Below, piece after piece: positions 1 to 5,025 of a stretch of DNA of 5,025 nucleotides; within the stretch, counting starts at the first letter, position 1, and the number at the start of each line of letters is the position of its first letter. Source of the stretch: Comamonadaceae bacterium. Lineage in GTDB: Bacteria; Pseudomonadota; Gammaproteobacteria; Burkholderiales; Burkholderiaceae_C. A program made the translations under genes and the position numbers. Where the stretch lies: contig JAIXYA010000178.1 in assembly GCA_027490485.1 (NCBI GenBank), forward strand, positions 1 to 5,025, given 5' to 3'. The notes below the pieces were generated by a model. The model saw nothing but the letters and a program-made list of their open reading frames with translations. It made no database searches and was not told the DNA's origin.

Positions 1-293
1 CCGAAACTGCCGCGTTGCCCACGGTGTTGCCTGTGCTGCAAAGCCTGCGGGGCATGGGTGTGTCGGTGCAGATGCATGCCCCCGCCAACAGCAGCGAGGG
101 CATGGGCAGCATGAAATCGCAGTTCAAAAAAGCTGACAGCAGCGGTGCCAGTTTTGCACTGGTTTTTGGCCCCGATGAGCTTGCCCAGGGGCAGGTCACG
201 GTCAAGAACTTGCGCGATGGGCAGGGCGCTCAGCGCACCGAGACCTTGGCCGATATCCGAGATTGGGGCATCAGCCTACAATCCGCACTTTAG
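1..293 (+). CDS. hisS: Histidyl-tRNA synthetase, C-terminal part (5' truncated)
   Basis: This is the last 96 residues of a protein whose start lies left of the window; the reading frame begins at base 3 and ends at TAG 291-293. HisRS is the cytoplasmic class II synthetase that charges tRNA-His with histidine. What is visible is the C-terminal class IIa anticodon-binding domain: a segment around MKSQFKKAD, then [13 protein letters not shown], then [10 protein letters not shown], which follows the family pattern of a QFKxAD helix, a strand ending in a G-(E/P)-(D/S)-E turn, and the VKxLR(D/S)G strand. The catalytic core is outside the window, so motifs 1-3 cannot be checked. The next gene begins 24 nt downstream in the same direction, and hisS followed by yfgM, bamB and der is a common proteobacterial order, which supports the call. 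Confidence 0.93.
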   Translation, partial: ETAALPTVLPVLQSLRGMGVSVQMHAPANSSEGMGSMKSQFKKADSSGASFALVFGPDELAQGQVTVKNLRDGQGAQRTETLADIRDWGISLQSAL

Positions 294-317
294 TTTTACC
301 GCCTTATCAGGAATACC

Positions 318-983
318 ATGGCTTCGCATCTCGATCTTGAAGAACAAGAGCAACTCGACCAAATCAAATCTTTTTGGACCCGATGGGGCAACCTCATCAC
401 AGCGGTGGTCACTTTGGTGTTGGTGTGTTTTGCCGCTTGGAACGGTTGGAACTATTGGCATCAGCGTCAGGCCACGCAGGCCGCCGTACTGTTTGACACC
501 TTTGAAGAAGCCAGCAAGCAAGGCGATTTAGCGCTTTTGGCTCGCTCACTCAGCGACTTACAAGATCAGTTCCCCCGCACCACATTGACGGCCCAAGCCG
601 CTTTGATTGCCGCGAAAACCTATTTCGACAAAGAAAAATTTTCGGAAGCAGAAAAGCCTCTGCAGTGGGTGGTCGACCATGCTTCCGACAAAGCCTATGT
701 CGCCTTGGCCAGTTTGCGTTTGTCTGCCTTGGCTATTGAGCGCAAAGACTTGGCCAAAGCCCGCAGTTTGGTGGAGGGTAAATCTGCCCCCGAAGGTTTT
801 CAGCCACTTTTTGATGACCGCTTAGGCGATATTGCGCTGATTGAGGGCAAACACGAAGAAGCCAAAACCCGTTTCACCAGCGCTTACAAAGGTATGGACG
901 AGTCCACCGAGTACCGTCGCTTGATCGAGATCAAGTTGGGCACCTTGGGTGTTGACATTGCTTCTCCCGAGTTCAAGAAATGA
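318..983 (+). CDS. yfgM: YfgM-like membrane-anchored TPR protein (ancillary SecYEG/periplasmic chaperone partner)
   Basis: A 221-residue protein with a charged cytoplasmic N-terminus (MASHLDLEEQEQLDQIKSFW), one membrane helix at about residues 25-41, and a C-terminal domain rich in short alanine-rich helices of TPR type (about 50-215, TPR_21-like). This is the YfgM layout; the E. coli protein is about 206 residues. In E. coli YfgM binds the SecYEG translocon and PpiD and is thought to help hand exported proteins to periplasmic chaperones; that role is inferred here from family and gene order. The N-terminal LDLEEQEQLDQIKSFW stretch before the helix is characteristic. ATG 318 is chosen because AGGA (309-312) lies 5 nt upstream and the protein then starts as its homologues do. 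The stop TGA overlaps the start of bamB (ATGA), so the two are probably translationally coupled. No motif suggests an enzyme. Confidence 0.88.
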   Translation: MASHLDLEEQEQLDQIKSFWTRWGNLITAVVTLVLVCFAAWNGWNYWHQRQATQAAVLFDTFEEASKQGDLALLARSLSDLQDQFPRTTLTAQAALIAAKTYFDKEKFSEAEKPLQWVVDHASDKAYVALASLRLSALAIERKDLAKARSLVEGKSAPEGFQPLFDDRLGDIALIEGKHEEAKTRFTSAYKGMDESTEYRRLIEIKLGTLGVDIASPEFKK

Positions 984-2107
984 AGGCTGTTGCCATCTCC
1001 CGTTGGGCATTGCTTGTCTTTTTCGGCATGGTCCTCACCGCTTGCGGAGTCTCGAAGCCCAAGCCAGCACAAATTCCCGCCATCAAAGCCGATAAGCCGA
1101 TCCAAACTTTGTGGCAGTTCAAGCTTGGCAGCGACGTCTCCTTTGTTCAAAGCTTGCAAACAGCGCAAGACCGCATGGTGCTCACATCGGATGATGGCAA
1201 GATCGCTGTGGTCAATGTGCTTAATGGGCAAGCTGTCTGGCGTCATGAGTTGAAAACAGCGCTCAACACCGGTGCCGGTTTTGATGGCAAACATGTGGCG
1301 GTGGTCACCCTGAATAACGAATTGGTGTTGCTGCAAGACGGTAAAGTTTTATGGCGCAACCGCTTAACTTCTCAGTCCTATACCCATCCCTTGGTGGCGG
1401 GTGAGCGTGTGTTCATGATGATGGCCGACCGCTCGGTCATGGCTTTTGACTTGGCCACTGGGGTGCGCTTATGGATGCAGCAACGCCCTGGCGAACCCTT
1501 GGTTCTCAAGCAAAACGGCGTGCTCATGGCCTTCCAAAACACCTTGTTGGTCGGCTTGGGTGGGCGTCTCACGGCCATCAACCCTGACAACGGTCAATTC
1601 AAGTGGGACGTGCCCATTGCCAACCCGCGTGGCATCAATGACTTAGAGCGTTTGGTGGATTTGGTAGCCAAGCCTACTCGCATTGCTAACTCTGTCTGTG
1701 TGCGGGCATTCCAATCGCAAGTCGGTTGCGTGGATGCCTTGCGCGGCAGTGTTTTGTGGACACGCTCTTCCGTCGGATCGCAAGGCCTTGATGGCGACGC
1801 CAAAACCTTGATCGGCACCGAGTCCAATGGCATGGTGCAAGCGTGGAGTCGCACGACCGGCGACCGATTGTGGGACTCCGACCGTTTGAAGTACCGCGAG
1901 TTAACCGGTCCTTTGTTCACCTCCAAAGGTGTCGTGATCGGCGACAGCGGCGGCTGGCTGTACCTGCTCTCTTCAACAGACGGCAGTTTGATCAACCGTG
2001 TGCAAACCTCTTCGGATGGTTTTGCGTCTACGCCCACTGCTTTGGCCGACGGGGGCTTTGTGGTTTTGACACGCGACGGCTTGCTGCAGGCCTACCAACT
2101 TCCCTGA
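980..2107 (+). CDS. bamB: Outer membrane protein assembly factor BamB (lipoprotein)
   Basis: A 375-residue lipoprotein of the BAM complex, which folds and inserts beta-barrel proteins into the outer membrane; BamB binds BamA from the periplasmic side. The N-terminus is a type II signal peptide: basic residues K2 and R8, a hydrophobic stretch, and a lipobox LTAC with the lipidated Cys at residue 22. The rest is a PQQ/WD40-like eight-bladed propeller. Repeated blade-end patterns of the form G-x-x-x-W are visible (GQAVW, GKVLW, GVRLW, GQFKW, GSVLW, GDRLW). The segment [12 protein letters not shown] (216-227) matches the conserved BamB stretch PRGxxExERLxD, which lies next to the BamA-contacting surface in E. 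coli. [10 protein letters not shown] near the C-terminus fits the conserved GDSxGYL blade. E. coli BamB is about 392 residues. The start overlaps the yfgM stop and has only a weak Shine-Dalgarno, consistent with coupling. Two cysteines, C240 and C250, sit in one blade and could form a disulfide. Confidence 0.95.
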   Translation: MKAVAISRWALLVFFGMVLTACGVSKPKPAQIPAIKADKPIQTLWQFKLGSDVSFVQSLQTAQDRMVLTSDDGKIAVVNVLNGQAVWRHELKTALNTGAGFDGKHVAVVTLNNELVLLQDGKVLWRNRLTSQSYTHPLVAGERVFMMMADRSVMAFDLATGVRLWMQQRPGEPLVLKQNGVLMAFQNTLLVGLGGRLTAINPDNGQFKWDVPIANPRGINDLERLVDLVAKPTRIANSVCVRAFQSQVGCVDALRGSVLWTRSSVGSQGLDGDAKTLIGTESNGMVQAWSRTTGDRLWDSDRLKYRELTGPLFTSKGVVIGDSGGWLYLLSSTDGSLINRVQTSSDGFASTPTALADGGFVVLTRDGLLQAYQLP

Positions 2108-2110
2108 TCA

Positions 2111-2116
2111 GAGAGG
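2111..2116 (+). promoter_or_regulatory. Ribosome binding site for der (GTG start)
   Basis: GAGAGG lies 7 nt upstream of GTG 2124. It supports the GTG as the true start, and the protein from there begins [16 protein letters not shown], the normal Der N-terminus. Confidence 0.6.
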
Positions 2117-2123
2117 CATCGCT

Positions 2124-3458
2124 GTGAAACCGGTGATTGCTTTGGTGGGCCGCCCTAACGTGGGCAAATCTACGCTGTTTAACCGCATCACCAAAACCCG
2201 TGACGCTATCGTTGCCGATTACGCTGGTCTCACCCGAGACCGCCACTATGGCAATGCCAAACACGGCAAACAAGAATTCATCGTCATCGACACCGGTGGT
2301 TTCGAGCCCACCGCCGAGAGCGGCATCTTCAAAGAAATGGCCAAGCAAACCCGACAAGCCGTGGCCGAGTCGGATGCGGTGATTTTCGTGGTCGATGCGC
2401 GTCAAGGCATCAGCGCCCAAGACCATGACATCGCGAATTACTTGCGCCGCTTAGGCAAGCCCTGTTTGCTGGTGGCCAACAAAGCCGAAGGTATGCAAGA
2501 AGGTCACCGTTTGGTGGAGTTTTTCGAGCTTGGCTTAGGTGAAGTCATGCCCGTGTCGGCCGCCCATGGGCAAGGCATTCGCAGCATGTTGGATTCGTCC
2601 TTGGGTGCGCTGAACCTCCCCGACGAAGAGGAAGAGGACGACGGTTCTCCCAAGCCCTTAAAGCTGGCCGTGGTGGGCCGTCCCAATGTGGGCAAATCTA
2701 CCCTGATCAATACTTGGCTGGGTGAAGAGCGCTTGGTCGCGTTTGATTTGCCAGGCACCACCCGCGACGCGATCCATATTCCTTTCGAACGCGAGGGCCA
2801 ACAGTTTGAATTGATTGACACGGCAGGACTGCGTCGCAAGGGCAAAGTGTTTGAAGCGATTGAAAAGTTTTCCGTGGTGAAAACCTTGCAAGCGATTGAA
2901 TCCTCTAACGTGGCTTTGCTCTTGCTGGACGCCACCCAAGGTGTTACCGACCAAGATGCGCATATTGCTGGATACATATTAGAGACGGGCAGGGCGGTGG
3001 TGTTAGCGGTCAACAAATGGGATGCGGTGGACGCTTACCAGCGCGATCTGCTCGATCGTTCCATTGAGAGCCGTTTGGCATTTTTGAAGTTCGCCAAGCT
3101 GCACCATATTTCTGCCCAAAAACGCCAAGGCTTGGGGCCGGTTTGGAAGTCCATCGCCCAAGCCCATTCAGCGGCGATGTGCAAAATGAGCACTCCCATC
3201 TTGACGCGCTTGCTGTTGGAAGCCGTTCAATTCCAGTCGCCCAAACGCGCTGGCATGTTTCGCCCCAAATTGCGCTATGCCCACCAAGGCGGCATGAACC
3301 CGCCGGTGATCGTGATCCACGGCAATTCACTGGAACACGTCACCGATGCTTACAAGCGCTTTTTGGAAGGGCGTTTTCGCAAAGCTTTTGCGCTGGAAGG
3401 CACACCCTTGCGCATTGAAATGAAAACCGCCAGCAACCCTTATGTAGACAAGGATTGA
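2124..3458 (+). CDS. der: Ribosome biogenesis GTPase Der (EngA)
   Basis: A 444-residue essential GTPase with two tandem G domains and a C-terminal KH-like domain, needed for maturation of the 50S ribosomal subunit. G domain 1: P-loop GRPNVGKS at 9-16, DTGG at 56-59, NKAE at 119-122, SAAHG at 145-149. A short acidic linker (DEEEEDD, 167-173) follows. G domain 2: GRPNVGKS at 185-192, DLPGTTRD at 208-215, DTAG at 232-235, NKWD at 297-300, SAQ at 330-332. The KH-like domain covers about 350-440. Length and order are typical for betaproteobacterial Der; E. coli Der (490 residues) has a longer acidic linker. The first G4 motif is NKAE rather than the canonical NKxD. It starts with GTG 16 nt after the bamB stop, so it is probably the last gene of the hisS-yfgM-bamB-der run. 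A convergent gene follows 14 nt later, where hfq is found in many relatives. Confidence 0.97.
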   Translation: MKPVIALVGRPNVGKSTLFNRITKTRDAIVADYAGLTRDRHYGNAKHGKQEFIVIDTGGFEPTAESGIFKEMAKQTRQAVAESDAVIFVVDARQGISAQDHDIANYLRRLGKPCLLVANKAEGMQEGHRLVEFFELGLGEVMPVSAAHGQGIRSMLDSSLGALNLPDEEEEDDGSPKPLKLAVVGRPNVGKSTLINTWLGEERLVAFDLPGTTRDAIHIPFEREGQQFELIDTAGLRRKGKVFEAIEKFSVVKTLQAIESSNVALLLLDATQGVTDQDAHIAGYILETGRAVVLAVNKWDAVDAYQRDLLDRSIESRLAFLKFAKLHHISAQKRQGLGPVWKSIAQAHSAAMCKMSTPILTRLLLEAVQFQSPKRAGMFRPKLRYAHQGGMNPPVIVIHGNSLEHVTDAYKRFLEGRFRKAFALEGTPLRIEMKTASNPYVDKD

Positions 3459-3480
3459 CTGGCGGCAGTTTGTCAGTCAA
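3455..3480. terminator. Palindrome at the convergent der / zinc-ribbon gene junction, possible bidirectional terminator
   Basis: TTGACTG (3455-3461) and CAGTCAA (3474-3480) form a perfect 7-bp inverted repeat. With two G-U pairs and one G-C pair the stem extends to 10 bp around a 6-nt loop (3465-3470). It spans the whole 14-nt gap and contains both stop codons. There is no clear T-run after the stem on either strand, so it is not a classic intrinsic terminator. Its position between convergent genes is the main reason to list it. Confidence 0.35.
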
Positions 3481-3730
3481 AGATATCTTCTAGCCAAGAT
3501 TTACGTTTATAGCCTTGCGGATAGCTTTGTGGGTAGGCTTGTTGGCCATGGTTGTGATTTGGCTGCCGCTGATTTTGCGATGGCATGGCCATGGCAGATT
3601 CTTTTTCCAAGATCTTGTCTAGCTCGCCTCGGTCAAGCCAGACGCCTCGACATTGTTGGCAGTAATCAATCTCGACACCTTGGCGTTGTGACATCACCAA
3701 GATGGCGTCTTTGCAATTGGGGCATTTCAT
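3473..3730 (-). CDS. Small zinc-ribbon protein of the zf-TFIIB type
   Basis: An 85-residue protein. The N-terminus carries a four-cysteine zinc ribbon: CPNC at residues 3-6 and CQQC at 24-27, followed by the signature RGVWLDRGEL (28-37). This CPxC - CxxCxGxWLDxGEL pattern defines the zf-TFIIB family of small bacterial proteins, whose function is unknown. Residues about 54-77 are low complexity, rich in Gln, Asn, His, Pro and Tyr. The C-terminus ends KRKSWLEDIFD, a short basic-then-acidic tail of a kind often seen in this family. ATG 3728-3730 is chosen over a TTG start 36 nt upstream (3764-3766), because AAAAGG lies 8 nt before the ATG and relatives start MKCPxC. It lies 36 nt downstream of the YccA-like gene and is probably co-transcribed with it. 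No signal peptide or membrane segment is present, so it is probably cytoplasmic; zinc binding is inferred from the cysteines. Confidence 0.9.
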   Translation of the reverse strand: MKCPNCKDAILVMSQRQGVEIDYCQQCRGVWLDRGELDKILEKESAMAMPSQNQRQPNHNHGQQAYPQSYPQGYKRKSWLEDIFD

Positions 3731-3738
3731 GGCTTTAG

Positions 3739-3744
3739 CCTTTT
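3739..3744 (-). promoter_or_regulatory. Ribosome binding site deciding the zinc-ribbon gene start
   Basis: On the minus strand AAAAGG stands 8 nt upstream of ATG (3730-3728). The possible upstream TTG start at 3766 would place this site inside the coding region, so the ATG is preferred. Confidence 0.6.
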
Positions 3745-3766
3745 GGACAGATGTGGAACAAAACAA

Positions 3767-4480
3767 TCAGTCATTTGAGCCGCCGATGCCAAACAGAGTC
3801 AACAGACTGGTGAACAGATTGAAAATGGTCACATACAGGCTGACAGTGGCCAGCACATAGTTGCTTTCACCGCCGTTCACAATGCGACTGGTTTCAAACA
3901 AGATGAGTCCTGCTGACAACAATGCCACCATCGCGGAAATCGCCAAGCCCAAGGCTGGAATTTCAAAAACCGTGGCTGCAATGCCCCCAATCAGGGCGAT
4001 AACCATGCCACAAAACAAGAAACCGCCCATGAAGCTGAGATCACGCTTGCTGATCAAGACATAAGCAGACAGGGCAATGAAAGTGGTTCCTGTGGCAGCC
4101 AGCGCGAGAGAGACAGTTTGCGCGCCACCAGGCAAAGCCAAAGAGTGGGTGAGCAATGGGCCCAAGGTGTAGCCCATGAAGCCGGTTAAGGCAAAAACAG
4201 CAGGCAAAGCCCATGCACTGTTTTGCAGCTTATGGATGGCAAAAAGCAAACCAAAAAACCCCACCAAAGTCAAAATCAGTCCCGGTGCTTTCCATTGAAA
4301 GCTGACAGCAGCGGTGGCAATGGCTGCGCTGAACAACAAAGTCATGGCCAACAAGGCATAGGTGTTTCGAAGCACCTTTTTGACCTGATCATCTTCTATC
4401 AGGGCTGAACGGTCCTCGGCATACACCGATGACTGAGGGTGCTGTGAGGCAGTGGTGGAATAGCCAAAACGATTTCCCAT
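3767..4480 (-). CDS. Bax inhibitor-1/YccA family integral membrane protein
   Basis: A 237-residue protein with a polar N-terminus (1-36) and about seven hydrophobic helices from residue 38 on. Family marks are GxxGYxLGPLL at about 100-110 and the C-terminal block LFETSRIVNGGESNYVLATVSLY (194-216), followed by the helix containing IFNLFTSLL. The block and the closing GIGGSND resemble the YccA branch (E. coli YccA is 219 residues). YccA is an inner-membrane substrate and modulator of the FtsH protease; other family members act as pH-sensitive calcium leaks. Neither role is shown here. At the positions of the di-aspartyl pair of calcium-leak members this protein appears to have E196 and T218. 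The start is ATG 4478-4480, with a strong AGGAG 8 nt upstream; a longer frame up to 4534 would add 18 residues and bury that site. It is divergent from the LysR gene and leads the zinc-ribbon gene. Confidence 0.93.
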   Translation of the reverse strand: MGNRFGYSTTASQHPQSSVYAEDRSALIEDDQVKKVLRNTYALLAMTLLFSAAIATAAVSFQWKAPGLILTLVGFFGLLFAIHKLQNSAWALPAVFALTGFMGYTLGPLLTHSLALPGGAQTVSLALAATGTTFIALSAYVLISKRDLSFMGGFLFCGMVIALIGGIAATVFEIPALGLAISAMVALLSAGLILFETSRIVNGGESNYVLATVSLYVTIFNLFTSLLTLFGIGGSND

Positions 4481-4488
4481 GTGGATTT

Positions 4489-4493
4489 CTCCT
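4489..4493 (-). promoter_or_regulatory. Strong ribosome binding site for the YccA-like gene
   Basis: AGGAG on the minus strand lies 8 nt before ATG 4480. It sets the start at MGNRFGYS and argues against the ATG codons at 4534 and 4531 further upstream. Confidence 0.8.
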
Positions 4494-4511
4494 ATGAATG
4501 ACAAGGCCTGA

Positions 4512-4539
4512 ACATTAGGGCTTGACGCCATCATGTAAA
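4512..4539 (-). promoter_or_regulatory. Candidate promoter for the yccA-like / zinc-ribbon unit
   Basis: On the minus strand TTTACA (4539-4534) is followed after 16 nt by TAATGT (4517-4512). The -35 is good and the -10 poor (3 of 6). A better -10-like hexamer, TATAAA, lies at 4561-4556, but it has no matching -35. A promoter must lie in this gap or just inside the LysR gene; its exact place is uncertain. Confidence 0.3.
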
Positions 4540-4549
4540 AGCAGATAAT
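4522..4549 (+). promoter_or_regulatory. Sigma70-like promoter for the NhaR-like gene
   Basis: TTGACG (4522-4527) and GATAAT (4544-4549) each match the sigma70 consensus at 5 of 6 positions, with a 16-nt spacer. The predicted transcription start is near 4556, leaving a leader of about 25 nt before ATG 4580. It overlaps the candidate promoter for the divergent unit, the usual arrangement for a LysR-type regulator next to a divergent gene. Confidence 0.65.
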
Positions 4550-4556
4550 TTATTAT
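4545..4556. repeat. AT-rich inverted repeat over the -10/start region, possible operator
   Basis: ATAAT and ATTAT are perfect inverted copies separated by TT. The repeat overlaps the -10 of the rightward promoter and its expected start site, so a protein bound here could block transcription. Such short AT palindromes are frequent in AT-rich control regions, so this is only a candidate. Confidence 0.25.
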
Positions 4557-4579
4557 TTATATTCCTGAAAAAACTGAGT

Positions 4580-5025
4580 ATGAGTGCGCCCTTCAACTAC
4601 AAACATCTTTATTACTTCTGGGTGGTTGCCAAGGAGGGGGGCATCTCCCGCGCTGCCGGCAAGCTTGACATGGCTGTTCAAACCGTGAGCGCTCAAGTAC
4701 GTGAACTTGAGCGCTCTTTGGGCTGCGAGCTGCTCAAACCCGCTGGACGTGGCCTGGTCTTAACCGACGCCGGTTTGGCAGCCATGAAACAGGCCGACCT
4801 GATTTTTCAGTTAGGTGAAGATTTGCCTTTGATGGTTCGCGACGCGGTCAGTTCGCCTTCAGTGCGTTTATGGGTGGGCATCAGCGACGGTTTGTCCAAA
4901 TTGGTGGCTCACCATTTACTCAAACCTGTGATGACCGAGCCAAATTTACGTTTGCTGTGTCTAGAAGGGCAGTTCAATGACTTGTTGGGTGACTTGGCTA
5001 TTCATAAGTTGGATATCGTGATTTC
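4580..5025 (+). CDS. nhaR: NhaR-like LysR-family transcriptional regulator (3' truncated)
   Basis: The first 148 codons of an open frame that leaves the window. The opening NYKHLYYFWVVAKEGGI (residues 6-22) and GRGLVLTDAG (56-65) closely match NhaR proteins (E. coli INYNHLYYFWxVxKEGS and KGRGL). Residues about 20-45 form the winged helix-turn-helix (SRAAGKLDMAVQTVSAQV), with the linker helix beginning about residue 66. The effector-binding domain starts near 95 (VRLWVGISDGLSKLV) and is cut at HKLDIVI (142-148), which corresponds to QHKLDMII of E. coli NhaR. In E. coli NhaR activates the sodium/proton antiporter gene nhaA in response to sodium and also pgaABCD; no such target is visible here, so the regulon is unknown. 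ATG 4580 is chosen for its match to the family N-terminus; the Shine-Dalgarno is weak. It is divergent from the YccA-like gene, with 99 bp between them. Confidence 0.88.
   Translation, partial: MSAPFNYKHLYYFWVVAKEGGISRAAGKLDMAVQTVSAQVRELERSLGCELLKPAGRGLVLTDAGLAAMKQADLIFQLGEDLPLMVRDAVSSPSVRLWVGISDGLSKLVAHHLLKPVMTEPNLRLLCLEGQFNDLLGDLAIHKLDIVI

Noticed and set aside
277..282. TACAAT as a -10 box for a promoter in front of yfgM
   Set aside because: No acceptable -35 hexamer lies 15-19 nt upstream, and the hexamer sits inside hisS codons.
884..1336. A 150-codon open frame on the minus strand across yfgM and bamB
   Set aside because: It runs antisense through two confident genes and across their junction; its protein has no motif or signal.
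1594..2037. A 147-codon open frame on the minus strand inside bamB
   Set aside because: It is a shadow of the BamB propeller coding region, with no homology I can recognise.
2145..2700. Near-identical copies of a P-loop sequence at about 2148 and 2676
   Set aside because: They encode the GRPNVGKS motifs of the two Der G domains, an ancient intragenic duplication typical of the family rather than a new repeat.
2504..3016. A 170-codon open frame on the minus strand inside der
   Set aside because: It is a mirror of a well-supported Der coding region, with no recognisable domain and a composition explained by the reversed codons.
4481..4534. An 18-residue N-terminal extension of the YccA-like protein
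   Set aside because: The strong AGGAG at 4489-4493 would fall inside the gene; it is correctly spaced for ATG 4480.
4530..4546. ATC-N11-GAT as a LysR binding box
   Set aside because: The arms are only 3 bp and the spacing does not give a symmetrical T-N11-A, so chance explains it equally well.

Overview
The window looks like ordinary chromosome from a betaproteobacterium, probably Burkholderiales and perhaps Comamonadaceae. This rests on the conserved gene order hisS - TPR/YfgM protein - bamB - der, the style of the protein sequences and a moderately GC-rich composition; the genus cannot be fixed from this window. No mobile element, CRISPR array, rRNA or tRNA gene was seen.

Left block, 1-3458, + strand: a tightly packed operon-like run. 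It holds the 3' end of histidyl-tRNA synthetase, a single-pass membrane TPR protein of the YfgM type, the outer-membrane assembly lipoprotein BamB (its ATG overlaps the YfgM stop in an ATGA), and the double GTPase Der, which begins with GTG 16 nt after bamB. Gaps of 24, -4 and 16 nt and the lack of a convincing internal promoter suggest co-transcription from a promoter left of the window. The block joins translation (HisRS), export and outer-membrane biogenesis (YfgM, BamB) and 50S ribosome maturation (Der).

Middle block, 3473-4480, - strand: a two-gene unit convergent with der. A seven-TM Bax inhibitor-1/YccA-family protein is followed 36 nt later by a small zinc-ribbon protein of the zf-TFIIB type. 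Only 14 nt separate the stops of der and the zinc-ribbon gene, and a palindrome spans both. In many betaproteobacteria hfq and hflX follow der, so this junction may be a lineage-specific break in gene order.

Right block, 4481-5025: a 99-bp divergent AT-rich control region with a good sigma70-like promoter reading right, then the first 148 codons of a LysR-family regulator closely resembling NhaR. The gene runs off the window.

No undescribed system is evident. The points most worth a second look are the der/zinc-ribbon junction, the shared yccA/nhaR control region, the yccA-zinc-ribbon pairing, a 19-bp exact repeat in two unrelated genes, and residue changes at family-signature positions in Der and the YccA-like protein.
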